A stretch of DNA of 64,000 nt from Rhabdornis inornatus (Eukaryota > Chordata > Aves > Passeriformes > Rhabdornithidae). The DNA is taken from NCBI GenBank assembly GCA_013397075.1, contig VWZS01008810.1, positions 744,001-808,000 on the forward strand. The letters run 5' to 3'. Below, piece by piece: positions 51,640-64,000 of the stretch (within the stretch, counting starts at the first letter, position 1; each line of letters starts with the position of its first letter). Both the position numbers and the translations under genes were made by a program. Under the pieces are notes generated by a model, which was not told the DNA's origin, searched no databases, and was given only the letters and a program-made list of their open reading frames with translations.

Positions 51640-52385
51640 GCATAACCCCTCCTGCCCATAAAAAAATCCTGGACAACTGGAAAAAACTGATGAGCAGAAG
51701 ACTATAGTACTCAACAACTGGGTTGGGGTTTTTTTTGCCTCAGTCTTCAATGGCAACCTCTCTTTCCACACCGCTCAAGTGGATGGACAGCAGGAGAGAA
51801 CAAAGTCCCTCCCACTTTAAGTAAAGGTGAGGTTCATGACCACTTGAGGAACCTGAATATAAACAAATCTCTGTGACCCAACGAGCAGCATTCCAGGCTC
51901 CTGAGCAGAATTGGTGGATTCAGTTGCCAAGCCACTTTCCGTATTTGAAAAGTCATGACAGTCAGGTGAAGTGCAAGCTGACAGGAAAAAGGGCAAAAAG
52001 GACAACACTGAGCCCTGTCAGCCTCACCTCTGTGCCTGTGAAGATCATGCGACACATCCTCCAAGAAGCTGTACTATGACACATGCAGGACAGAGAAGTG
52101 GTTCAGGACAGCCAAGTCCTGTCTGACCAACCTAGTGATTTTCTACAATGGAGTGACTGCATCAATGGACAAGGGAAGGGCTATAGATGTCATTTATCTG
52201 AACTTCTGGCAAGTCTTTGGCATGGTCCCCAACAACTCCTTCTCTCTACGTTGAAGAGAGATTGATTCAATGGGTGGAGTGTTCAGTGCATACGGAATTG
52301 GTTGGACAGTCACATCCAGGAGGGTTAGAAATGAAATAATCTTTACAGTCCCTTCTAATCCAAACTACTCTACAATCAGTTCCAT
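51640..52385 (+). mobile_element. Degenerate CR1 LINE fragment with reverse-transcriptase remnants
   Basis: Translated pieces match the CR1 ORF2 reverse transcriptase: PVSLTSVP..KIM at 52014-52052, DREVVQDSQ near 52089-52112, and GRAIDVIYL at 52174-52200, which is the strand before the first catalytic aspartate region. These pieces lie in different frames, with a stop at 52077, so the copy is dead. After about 52290 it jumps to a 3'-end-like segment (CTTTACAGTCCCTTCTAATCC, 52341-52361), skipping the rest of the coding region. The left boundary is approximate. Confidence 0.8.
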
Positions 52386-53649
52386 CTGACTTCTATTAGC
52401 AGCTCTCAGCGGAAATATCAATAAAAGCAAAAAAAAAGATCTATGCCATTCCCATAGAAAGCTGAAAAGAGGATGCTCAGTAGAAAATGAATGCGTTTTC
52501 TATTAAGTTACAGAAACTCAATAACCCAGAAAAGCAAGACTAACACTGCCAGTGTTATAATGAAAACAATTTACGGCAAATAAATTTATCACAATGAAAT
52601 AAGGGAATCCACAAAAAACCCTGACTATGAGTATCTGTTAAGCATAGTCCAATGCAATTCTGATTAATGATAAATTCCTAGACACAGCTCCTCCCTGGAT
52701 AGGGAAGGAAGGGATTTAGAGGTGAAGAAACATATACCTCTTTTGGATTTGTTCTTGATTCAGAGCAATATCCCAAACAAAGCCAAGTTTCAGCAAAAGA
52801 CATTATTTCCTTCTGCCTTACAGTAACCTCTGTAACTCTATGTCCACCTAGAGAACCTGTATTCCATTATCTCCATTATACTACACCTTGATGGATTTTA
52901 TGTATCTTAGCACTGCTCCCTCTCAAATAAAGAGGCACTCACCCTAGAATTATTTAGGACAGAAGAGCAACAACTGCTATTAGAAATGGCATAGAACTTC
53001 TTCATTTTCCTTATCTCCAGCTATACTGACTATCCAGATAATTTGCTTTGATATTAAAGATCAAAAGAAGTATCTTGTAATAAATTCCTGGATTTCTCCA
53101 GTCCTCAATGACAGGAATTCTGAAAGTGTTTAACAGGTCAAGTGGAAAAAATGCTCTTAAAGACTTCCTGAGCACTGATCTTGCCACTAGAGATAAAAGT
53201 AAGGCAGTTGATATACAAAGATAATTACTTCCATTGGACCAACAGACACACATTTAAGATGTAATTTAAGCCCATTATTGTTGGGTTGTTTTTTTTTCCC
53301 CAGCTGAAATAATAAAATATACTCTACATTTCGAAACACTCTACTAGTCCATTAACCACAAGTTAATAATTCCTAATCTGATTAACATATCTGGATATCT
53401 TTAACAGGCTTTCATCACACATTTTCAAAATTTGGGGGTTTTTTTAATCAAACATCAAGTCAATTATTTCTGTACAGAATAACAAAGAGCTGCCTATAGA
53501 CGTTTTCCAGAACATGAGAGTACTCTATAGCAACCAGAACAAAACTGTAGAGGGCACAAAGGGCCTACTAACCAGAATTGATTCAAACAGTGAAAAAAAA
53601 AAGTTTTAAGAGAGAGACTAATTATTATTTAGAAAATAATTTTTAACTC

Positions 53650-54065
53650 AGTTTCTCTGCTCAACTCATTCCAGTGTTTCACTACCCATGGTATAAAATG
53701 TTTCTTTTGTATCTTACCAAAATACCTCATGTTCCAATTTGTATCTACTGCCCTTTGTCTTCCCATTGTGGCTCTGCTTTCCCTTGATAACCTCCCTATT
53801 ATGTTGTTGTAGAAATCAGCAAGATCTCTCATTTGCCTTCTCTTCTTATAGCTGAAGAAACCCAGTCTCCTTGGAGGTTACACAGTTCAGCCCCAGCCAT
53901 CCTGCCTGTCATCTGCTGGACTCACCCCAGTACCCCAAATATCTGTCCTGTACTGCAGCTCCCTAAACACAGCACTCCAGAAGTGGCCTCAAGTACCAGA
54001 GAGAGGAGAAGAATCACTTTCCTCAAGCTGCTGGTTCCATGCTAGCACAGACAGCCTGATGTGAA
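53650..54065 (-). repeat. Old CR1 LINE fragment, 3' region, reverse oriented
   Basis: On the plus strand the run from the CTCATTCCAGTG block (53664-53676) through the GCCCCAGCCATCCTGCC block (53892-53908), CTGCTGGACTC.CCCAGTACC (53914-53935) and CACTCCAGAAGTGGCCTCA (53973-53991) to GAATCACTTTCCTC matches the reverse complement of CR1 3' sequence. It is diverged. The minus-strand frame over 53629-53832 is chance coding within the repeat. Confidence 0.7.
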
Positions 54066-57000
54066 GCTAGAGATATTCAGAAAACTTGTAGATATTTTCC
54101 ACAGATATTATGAAGGACTATTTTTACTATTTTTTCTTCTCTTTCTTACAATAAATTGTCTCTTGTCGTGTCTCATTAATACAGAAACTGGATTATCAGG
54201 AGACTGATCTAGTTTAAAAAAAAAAACTAAGCCCTAAAGACTAGATTCATACAGTTTAATCAGGAAACAGAGATCCTCATTATCACAGTAATTCAGAAAA
54301 CATCTGAAGTCTAAATTCAAAAACTTGAAATGTATTTCTCTTCAGTGTTGAATAGTGTTTGCTGACCAAAAAGGTTACAAAGGACAATAAAATACTTTTC
54401 TTACAGCAACACAGCCTAAATACACATTCTCAGCTTCAAGACTCAAACGTACTTTAAAAAAGTGTGACTCTGGTATATCAAGCCCATACACAACAGCTAC
54501 AAAAGGTACATTGCAACTGCAAGCTCCTCAAATTAAGCATTTGAAAAGGAAAGTTTCAGCAGTGGGAAAGTCTTATATTTGACAGCCATGAGTGTAGAAT
54601 TATTGTTTTTGTTCTCACAAACATTTTAGAAAATTAGCAGCAATATACATAGGAGGACAAAATGTAACAGATTAACACTTCTCAGACAATTTTAACTCTC
54701 ATTAGTAGAATGTTATAAACTTAAGACTTAAAGATACCTCTCCATCTTCCTAATATAAGGAAGTTGTGTTAAAAGCCTTTAACATTTTTTCACATCACTT
54801 TATCTCTTTCTTTTATAACTGGAAGGATTTTCTTTACAGTAAGAGATCCATGTGTGTTGAATGAATTATGGCCAAATTACTTCTCTTAGGCTTCATGGAC
54901 ACAAAAGCATTCCTTTATTTATTTCAACTCACCTTTCCCTATCTCTACTCAAGTAAACACATTCAAGCCAATGCAGACTGCCCTCAAAACACTCTTTTGC
55001 AGGTTCACTGTGCTAGACAGAACCAAACACCCCCTCTCAGAGACCCAGTCTAAACAACCAACTACAACTTTGATAACTTGTGGTCTTCATGGTTTCAGAA
55101 AAAATAAGAGTCCACATGATTGATACCACATTTTTCTTGTGTGCTGATTCAAATGTCACACCAATACATGTGGAAAATATTTGCTCAGCCAAAATACAGC
55201 TACTGCTCCTCTGTCACAATAGCTACAGCCCAATACAAAGAGAAAATCATGTTAATTCAATGTGATTTTTTTTCTTAAATCCATTTGGCTAATTGTCTTG
55301 GCTAACCATTGATTGTTTGCCATAGGTATCAGAGACTACTTGGTCCCTTGATTTCCAGAAGTCAAACTTTCACATAATAGTAGAAAAACAAAATATTTAT
55401 CATCTGGAAACTCACTCAAAAGAATTGTCAAAAATTTCCAATTCAGTTGATCAAACACTTTTAAAAAGTAAACCAACTCACGCAGCTAAATTTTAGTGAC
55501 TGACATAATATACAGTGTACTGAATCTGCCTGTTTTGTTTGGCATGCTTTGTCATCAATTCAAGTATTTGTCACCTATTCTTTGCTTTCCTTTCCTGTTT
55601 ACAGGCTTATCCCTTTCCTCATCTTTCTAACGATTTATAAGAACATCTTTTAATGCTTTTGAAATACACCAATTTAAAACAATGAATCATGAGTCAATTT
55701 CACTCTCATACGCTTGTCCTTTTAACAGGAATTACTTAATTTCACTTTTCTGTTCTATACAAAGCCTCCTCAGTCTTCATGTCACTGAATAGGCCCTTGT
55801 TGCCATATTGACCTTTACTGTTATTCCTATTTTTTTCCATATTAAGACAGCTTGATACCATACATTAGTATTTTTTTCTGAAAACCTGTAGCCTTTCAAC
55901 ACTCCAGCTATATTAAGACGTGCATAACTAAAGTCAATATTGCAACTGCTTCTGGCTTTTTCCTTACCATGAATCAGGAATACCATTTTTAAATCACACA
56001 CTCAAGTTGCTTTCAGCCTCTCAACAAGCTCCTTCAAGTCAAAATACAAGCTAGTGCTTTCATGCCTAAAATAACCCCCAAACAGATGTCTTCCATACAT
56101 TGATATACTCTTGGGAGCTGTGCTTGCTTTACTGTCCTTTTCACATCACAAGACACTCTCTTCAATGTTTCTGTTAATCCATCATAAGATTTCCTATAGA
56201 AGCACCTTTCCTGCTTGTCCGCTTTCTTTTGAAAGTGAAGAAAGCAAGCTGCAGACTTATATGGGAATACATGAAGGATGCACAGGCAATCTGATTTTGA
56301 TATTTTTCTTATTTTTGAGAGAGAATCTTATGCGTAAACATTCTTGTAATACAACTTTAAAGTAAACCAGAACTACAATTTTTCAAATTGATAAAAACAT
56401 TCATAATCTAGAGGGAAATAGAACAGCTGAGTAAGAATATCAGAAACCCAAGACTGGTTAACAGCACAGTCCTTCAACTAAAGGAATAATCACCTGCAAA
56501 AGGAAGAGGAGTTATATAAAAAAGTAGTTTATAGAAGTATTTTCAAAATACTTCAGGTATTTTGAAGTGGAAGTCTTTGAAACCAAGATTACTTATTCAC
56601 CTATATCTACAGGAAAGGATGAATCAGGGATGAAATCAAAGAACACAGCTTAACACTGATCCAAGCATCACTTCCAAAATAAGTTTATTCAAGTACTTGA
56701 GACATGACTGACATAGCAATGGTTCGTATCCTCTTGGTAATTCTGCCAAACATGATTTGTGCAACTCCTTCAATTATCCTCCACAGATTTTCTAAGGTAT
56801 CAAACTCATAAGACTTCTTAAAGCATATAGAAAAAAGAACACAAAATTAACTGGTGCCAATGGAGTAAAATTCCTGACAGGTCCCCCGACAGCTCACCAA
56901 TACCTTTATCATTTCTATCCTGACAGACAGCACTCACTGTCTGTCATGGTTCGAGTTAAATGTATGTCTGAAGCCAACAGCTTCTAGCAAAAACACACAT

Positions 57001-60000
57001 TCCTCTTTCTCCAAACTGGCACATATGTTACTCGGTCACCTCTGGAACTGGGGGGGTAACATCTCAAACGCCACGGCTGAATTCTCACTTGAGTTGATTC
57101 CTGGTGAATCACACACAAAATCAGGGAGGGCAAAAGCATGTAGAAGGATGCAACATGTGAAAAAGGAGAGGGGGCAGCAATATAGGACAGGAAGAAACTT
57201 AGAGGTTTTCAATAGGAGTATTTCAGAACCAGCCAACTGGTAGTTTGGTCACTGTGTAGGACTGAACTGGATATTATAGTACATAAATGTTTATTAACAG
57301 ATACAAAATTATATCACTGGTCTCTGTATCCCTGTTAGCTACCTCAAGTGTCAATAGCCTATATTCCTGAAGCATATATGGCATCATCACCATCACATTT
57401 GCCCAAAACCAGGGATTTTTTCCTCATTGTACCACAAACAAGGGATACTCATGGACAGACAGGACAACAGACTTTAATCACAATCCTTCACAATGAAGTA
57501 ATGCAAAGGTATCTTCTTTACTCACTGTGAAAACTTCCCTAGCTCTCATAGGCATGTGAAAATTACCTTTCTCAATGTCTTAAAAAGGAGTATCACAATA
57601 TCAGAAGCCTATTTTCAGTTCTAAGCCCATTGTCAGAACTCTTACAACAGCTTTGCCCCTCCCTTGGAAAAGTGGAGCACAGAGAGCTAAAGTTTAACAG
57701 AACTATGAGCAAACAAAAACATATGCACAGTGAAGTTAGAGGGGTCACTACCAAGTACAACTTCTGTACATACAGCTGAGAGCACCCAGGCCAACCAGTG
57801 AGTGTTGCTTCAGGTAATGTTTTACTCTTCATTACTGGAGCAGCAATATCCATACAATGGCACGTACATACAGTGGTATATTGGCTGTTGATTATAGTAA
57901 AATATTAACACATTAATCCAATCGAGTTTGAATGTATGCCCATGCTCCTGGCTCATTATCTCCTATGAGTTGAAATTACAAACTTCAAAAACATAAATAA
58001 TACAAAGGAAATAAAATACTTCACTTCTTGGTGTTTCAAGAAATGCAGCACAAAATGTGCAGTGTCTTAAATCAGCAATATCTTGAATGAGCAAACTAAA
58101 TGATGAGCTATCTTAGTCAAATACCTTACCTACAAACAACCTATTTCAGTGATTTTCCTTTTTATAGAGAAATAAAGAAAGAGAAAAGGTGAATTGATTA
58201 AACCCAAAGCAGATTCAGCAAAAGACATGATATATTAAGGGAAGTGGTAAGAATTTGGTAGAAAATAGCTACAGGAAAAGCAAAACTGCCAGTAGAGCAG
58301 AAAACTACAAGCAGACCAAAAAGTGGCAAATAGACAACAGATTCTTTTCACTTCTGCTGGAGGAAATGTTTCATTGCCACACCTTATTTCATTAAAACAA
58401 GATGTGACAGGTAATTTAACTGAAATGTGTTGGCCTTTTCACCTGGACTGGAAGGAACTCAACTAGCCACGTCCAGTAAGGTAGTATCATGATGATATGA
58501 AGAAACAAAGATGGAAGAGCAACTTCACAGACTAGGAAGCATGCAGGAACCAAGACATCTGCACTTGAATTGTGTTACAAACCTTCTACTTCTATGCACT
58601 CAAATTCCCTTCTCTTTGCTGCAAGAAACTATGAATGTAAGAAAGGAATAGTCTTCCAACAACGAGCCTTCCCAGACACCATAAACTCAAATCTTAATCT
58701 GGCTCAAAGATCAAAGAGAAAGTATTAACTCATAAATAGTTCAAAGTTAAACATTAATCCCACAGGGGCTCCACTCTTCTATTTTATAATGGTCAAGCTG
58801 CTGCACCCTAGAGAGACATAACAATATTTTTTCCGTAACTACCAAAACTCTCTTCTGCATCCAAAAATTTAAATGGGCCCAAACTCTGCTAGCACCAAAA
58901 CACTGCCAGTAATATGATGAAGTCCTGTCAAAGAATTTACAGTTTGCTTATGAGCTACAGCCTGTCACCTCCTCCCCCAATCAAGTTATAAAATGTTTCA
59001 CAAAAAAAACATCCTTTCTGTATTGGAGAAGTTTTTACGTGCAGGAGACAGTCACTGTATAGAGACAAACAGCAACCTTGTCCCAGAACAGGAGCTGAAA
59101 ACAGGCTGTAATGACAGTATTGTACAACACCACCAGGTTGATTCATAAGCAAAGCTGTTGCTTGACTGTTAGCAGAAGCTACTAGCCTGAGAGCGTAAGA
59201 CCACTATAACTCTATTTTCAGTATTTCAGTTTCTTCATTCACACGTTTCTTACTGAAAAGTGCCTCAAATCCAGAATATGAAGTTCTGAAATCCAGGTAG
59301 ATAGTTATGCTTTCCAAACGAAACTTCTCTACAGAAAAATAACCAACGGATTTTAAACAGTTTAAATATTCCAGGAACTCATTGCACATTATTCTCTAAC
59401 CAGAAACCTAACCTAAAATACCAAAAAGCTCTCAAACAGAAGAGAAACAACATAAAGATCAACAGTGGTGACATTTAAGAAAAAGTTACCTGCTACAGTC
59501 CATCTCACTACTTAAGAAATCTAGAGAATGACAGTTCCTACAAATAAAAACCCCTTTATTTCCCAGTCAACCAAGTAATTCAAGAAACTCCTTGCAGATT
59601 ATAGCCCATAATTCAGGTGAAATCATTTGCTCCAGACTATCAAACACACAAACCATCCAGATACTTGATTATCACAATCCTGCATGAATTTTTGCTATCA
59701 AAGTTCTTCTAGTAAGCTTTAATCAAGGCCCAGAGGAGGAAAGATAGATAATCATCTGGATGTGGTCAATTAAAGCACCAGCAAGACGCATAACAAAACA
59801 GCTCCACAAAATACTCTGTCCATTAAAAAGTAATACTGGGATTTTAGCTCAAAGAATTGTTTTTCAGTTCTATCTATTTTTGGCTGAATAGCAGGTTTTC
59901 AATCTATACTGAGAATGCAGAAGCAGATTAGTCTCCTCCTCATTTCTAATAAAACATGTTAACATCTGGCAACCCAGTTCTAATGTTATTTCCTCAGACC

Positions 60001-60916
60001 GATCCAGACTTCAAGATCTGAATGTCAGGCATTTTGCACATTTCTCTCATTTTAAAGGAACCAAATGGCAATGCATGAATCTCATTATCAAACTACTTAC
60101 TATAAGTTCTCATCACTCATCTTTTGTTCTTCTGAGCATTTAAAATTTTCAAAAATCCAGTTATGGATTGAGGGTGGTGGGAGGAAAAATTGTTGATTTC
60201 TCAGTTTGATAACAGAATATTATCTTCATTCCAAGATATTCTAAAATATTTGACTGAAAGGTCAAAGCAACAGTCCTCTTGATTTAAACTCACTAAGAGA
60301 CAAGATCAACCTGAAATCATAACTACAGTATAATTAAAGATAAATCACAGTAACTGCACACACAAAGGAAACATTCTGTATTTCACAGTCTGAAAACCTT
60401 TTGCCAAATAATCCATTTTTTCACAACGAACCTGTCATTTGAAAGCAAATTAAGTGGAATCCACTATTACAGAATAAGATGAAACTGACAGCAAGTCATC
60501 TGCTTTGTAAATGGAGTCTTTAAATGTACCAACGCCCAGCACAAACCTCATACAGTAATAAAAAGTCAACCACAGATAATTTTATCTTTTAAGGAAAAGA
60601 GTCTGGCACTACTTGAACTGCTTCAGTTAAAGAAATTAATTTAAGACTATAGTGAAGGCTGGCACAATGAGGTCAACCATATGTTTACCAGGGAATTTCG
60701 CATCCTTATGAAAACATTCCAAAGGTTGGTAACCAAGATAAAGTGTTCTACTCCAACAAAAAGCGTTTTAGAGAAAAAAAGAGGTAAAGTGTTTGAAGGA
60801 GCAAACAGTAACAAGATTTAAATACTCATCCAATCCATATCCCTAGATATGACAGGAGGGCAAGGAAACTGAATGGATTTAGGTTTCTTATTACTGGCCA
60901 CTAATTCTTAATGAAG

Positions 60917-60935
60917 AATAAATAAATAAATAAAT
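60917..60935 (+). repeat. (AAAT)n microsatellite
   Basis: About five tandem AAAT units in UBE2W intron 1. Confidence 0.9.
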
Positions 60936-61403
60936 CAAGATGAATGAATAAGTAGCATCAAATTCTAGGAAGCATTTTATTCCAGATGACTTTCAGGGAC
61001 AATATTTGCTATGCTCCACTAAACTATTATCATAATTTACTGACATATATACAGATTTTCTTCCTGAGGCTGATTAAGCAGTATTTTTAATTAAGTTGAA
61101 TAAAAAAAAGATGACAACTCTGTATTTGTAATCACCCAAGGAGAAACAATTATTTTTTAGTACTGTGTATGAAAGGATGAATAGCTAGTATCCTCAATGA
61201 GATCATTAATTAGCAAAAATGAGGAGCCTCACAATTCCTGACTTACCACCATTAACTTCTGTCTTTTCTTTACTAACACATTAACACTGCTCTTAGGAAG
61301 GCAAATTATAAGGTTCTCTCCCTTCTTTCCCTGCCATCCCTGACTGATACCTGTTTTTCATACCAGTAATTAAGGTCACCTGAGGAAAAACAAGCAAACG
61401 AAA

Positions 61404-61525
61404 CCCAAACTGCAAAGGCTTGCACAGATTCCAGAATATATTTTTGAACAAAGCAAAGTAAAAAAAAAACAAAACCACCCCAAACAACTGCAAAGGCTCG
61501 AACAGATTCCAGAATACCTTTTGAA
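61404..61525 (+). repeat. Tandem duplication of a 45-bp unit
   Basis: The segment CAAACTGCAAAGGCTTGCAC.. at 61406-61448 recurs at 61483-61524 as CAACTGCAAAGGCTCGAAC.., each followed by AGATTCCAGAATA and a TTTTGAA tail. Spacing is about 77 bp, with an A-rich filler between. The copies differ at only a few positions, so the duplication is fairly young. Confidence 0.85.
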
Positions 61526-64000
61526 AGCCTTCAATTACCAAAAGCAGGCCTAAGACATGTTACATGACCTTCATTGATCACAAATGGTTGCTTACTGGCT
61601 CTTTTTATTTAAAACAGTTGACCTATTTATTTTCATTTGCTTTCAATAAATGAAGTTGTAGCAGGTTTCAGCTAACAGATAATACTATTTCTTCCTCCCT
61701 TCAAAAGACGAAAACTATATATCCAGCTGACAGTTCTGTCACAGTCCTTCACTACTTCAAAGCCATGCAAGACACACAAAATTTCTGGCTCCAAGTACCG
61801 AGCAAAAGACCTTCGTCATCCTCTTCCCCTCTGCCTGAGTGGAAATTTTAGCCTGTAATCTGCTTGAACACTCATCTCTCAGTTGTAAACCAGGGCTGTG
61901 TGAGAGACATGATCTAATGATCTGAAGGCATTTACGTTCGTTGCACACAGCCATAACTACGGGTTAATTCAATGGGAATTGTGCCTCCACTCTTTCACAT
62001 GAATAGGGGTAATTTAATCTCAGTCTCTGGGCTTAGTTGCCAGTATGGCCTATACCTGTGTGATATAGAGTGAAGATCCTTTAGTCTAAAACTCTTAGCT
62101 CGGTAGAATTGGAGCAAACAATTAGAGAAAGTACTTGATCACCGAGCTTCGCACATGGTTTGAGCTAAGCTGCTTTAGCTTATTAATTACAAACTCACAG
62201 AGCCTTCCAAGGGAGCAGCTTAACAAGACAACATTCCCTGGCTCTTGCAAATGTATTGTGTTCTATTTTTCTCTTCTCGTGAAGAGCTAGGCCTAGACAC
62301 AAGTATAAGATACTACAAAAAATAACTTTAATCAAATAATAAAAATAATTGTAATCAACCAGAATTACTCTTTTTTACAACAAATACCTGTCTACTTTAT
62401 TTTCCTGACTGAAATCATACACATATTCATGAGATACCAGTGTTCAATGTGACAAGTCGAAAGCATCCATGTTTTTTTCACATTTTAGCTGTATAATTGG
62501 GCTATTTGTAAGGAAGAGCTGCTGACAGTGCTCAGGGGACACTGGTTTCAATAAGCTTTTCTACTGCTGCTTTCTTTCTCGGAAGTGAATTCTTCCATCC
62601 TAGCTCAAAAATTCTGCAGCTGCTGCACAGCAAAGTATTTCCCAAAATTCTATTTACACAGGCAGATACAAAAACAAGCAAATGAGATTCCTTAGGGCCT
62701 AAAGCCACAACTTTTATTTTATTTATCTGTACTGAATGAAGACTATAAAAATTTTCAACTTCAGTTGATATTCAAGTCAAAGCTTTATTAATAAACTCCC
62801 AAGAATTAATTAACTCATCTTCGTAAAATCACTAAAACTTTTGTATTTATCTTACTTCACTCTAGCATGGATATATGCCAAAGTTAATATAGTATACATC
62901 AGTACAGACTGATTACCAAAGGTTATGTAAAGGACTAACAATCTCTTAGTGGACAGAAGAAATTATTTTTACTCTCTACTCATTCTGGTTTCAACTACTG
63001 TACTTGCATTTCTGTTTACATAATTACCGAAACTTTTATCTTCAAGAGCATTTCACCAATGAAACTACTAAATACTTAATTAATTACCAATAATTTTATT
63101 CTGTTTATATCCCAGAATTGATTATATAGCTACAGTACCCACTCATTTTCTTTTTTTTTCTTTTTTGAAACAACACAAATAGCATCCTGTACTATGACAT
63201 TTAACAGCACAGAACCAATGTATATAACTATACAAGTTCCAATTGACTGAAAGCTTTCCTCACTTAAGGCTGGGGTTCTGGCTCTTTTTGGAACACCCCA
63301 AAAAAAACAGTTTAATACTTTTTCCTGGACAAAGCTTTTAAATAAGAAAAAAGTATTGCCAAATCATTAAATAAAAACTCTGCCAGTGCTGAGCAAAGAT
63401 TGAGCAATAAGTAATTGTTCTGAGAACAGCTGGAAATACAGAACTTCTAACACCAGAAACACAGGTAAAGAATAGAAGGAAGTGTAACCAAGAGTGTATG
63501 TATTTTTTCTGGATATTTCAGTGGCCTGTAAATATTTTCCTCATCCCCTACCCCACTGACTGAAAATATTGGGGTGAAACTCGCAGGAAGTTTTTGTATT
63601 GTGACTAGCTTGCATTCTGTGATACAAGTTCCTTAGGATCTCAAACCGGCCATGAATTCTGCATTGTCATCTCACACAGTTATTTTATTAAACGACTGCT
63701 TAGACACCCAATTAAAAAAAAAAATCTATTGATGGAACAAGATTTTTCAAGTAGCACCTTATTTTGGCTTGTGCATGTAATTTGATGGTAGCCCACCACA
63801 GCAGTTTTCAAGGCGTAACACAGAAGAACAATGAAAGCTAACATCCTACACTCTCTAGTGAAATTGTTTTACATCAGCTCTACATTCAACCAGAGGTAAC
63901 ACTTACATGTACAAATCTTATGTTCCTAGCTTTACAGAATATATGAGAAGTTATTCTGGTGATAAAAAAACCTAAAACCATTCCTCTAAATAATTCTACA

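Larger units (their letters stand above)
49194..64000. other. UBE2W first intron, partial (at least 14.8 kb)
   Basis: AT-rich sequence upstream of the second UBE2W exon. No CpG island or MASMQ-type start exon occurs before the window ends, so the promoter lies further right. It contains the CR1 relics and small repeats listed separately. Otherwise 49194-51639, 52386-53649, 54066-60916 and 61526-64000 show nothing I can name. Confidence 0.75.

Noticed and set aside
53629..53832. A 67-codon minus-strand frame resembling a protein.
   Set aside because: It coincides with the CR1 3' region, where such frames recur by shared ancestry of the repeat.

Overview
The window is vertebrate nuclear DNA, almost certainly from a bird. 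It is AT-rich and mostly non-coding, with short exons split by GT-AG introns, one GC-rich CpG island, degenerate CR1 LINE fragments, and two LTRs of a type I know from songbird and other neoavian genomes. No bacterial-style gene, CRISPR array, tRNA or rRNA is visible. Nearly all open frames longer than 60 codons are chance frames in introns, repeats or the CpG island.

Two protein-coding genes are recognisable, both on the minus strand and arranged head to tail, as in the human 8q21 region. On the left is the 5' part of STAU2 (Staufen-2, a double-stranded-RNA-binding mRNA transport protein). It has coding exons at 1544-1674 and 2728-2935, a predicted non-coding first exon ending at 22141, and a CpG-island promoter at about 21.48-22.40 kb broken by a 127-base assembly gap. 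The rest of STAU2 lies to the left of the window.

On the right is UBE2W (E2 W, the enzyme that ubiquitinates protein N termini). Five coding exons (49102-49193, 46009-46111, 43373-43528, 42165-42240, 37912-37925) join in perfect phase into 146 residues. Only the expected five N-terminal residues of the usual 151-residue protein are missing; their exon must lie beyond 64000. The 3' UTR runs left from 37911, perhaps to about 35040.

The layout from left to right is: a CR1 fragment at the left edge; STAU2 exons; about 19 kb of STAU2 5'-UTR intron carrying a solo LTR (6590-7647), an old CR1 piece and a second, internally deleted LTR in the opposite orientation (11180-11635); the CpG island; about 12.6 kb of AT-rich intergenic DNA; the UBE2W 3' UTR, exons and introns; and about 14.8 kb of UBE2W intron 1 with two CR1 relics.

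The window holds no obvious undescribed system. The points most worth checking are an in-frame Ser/Thr/Pro/Asn-rich N-terminal extension of STAU2, a 14-base terminal coding exon in UBE2W with a possible intron-retention C terminus, the paired LTR derivatives, and a few small local duplications.
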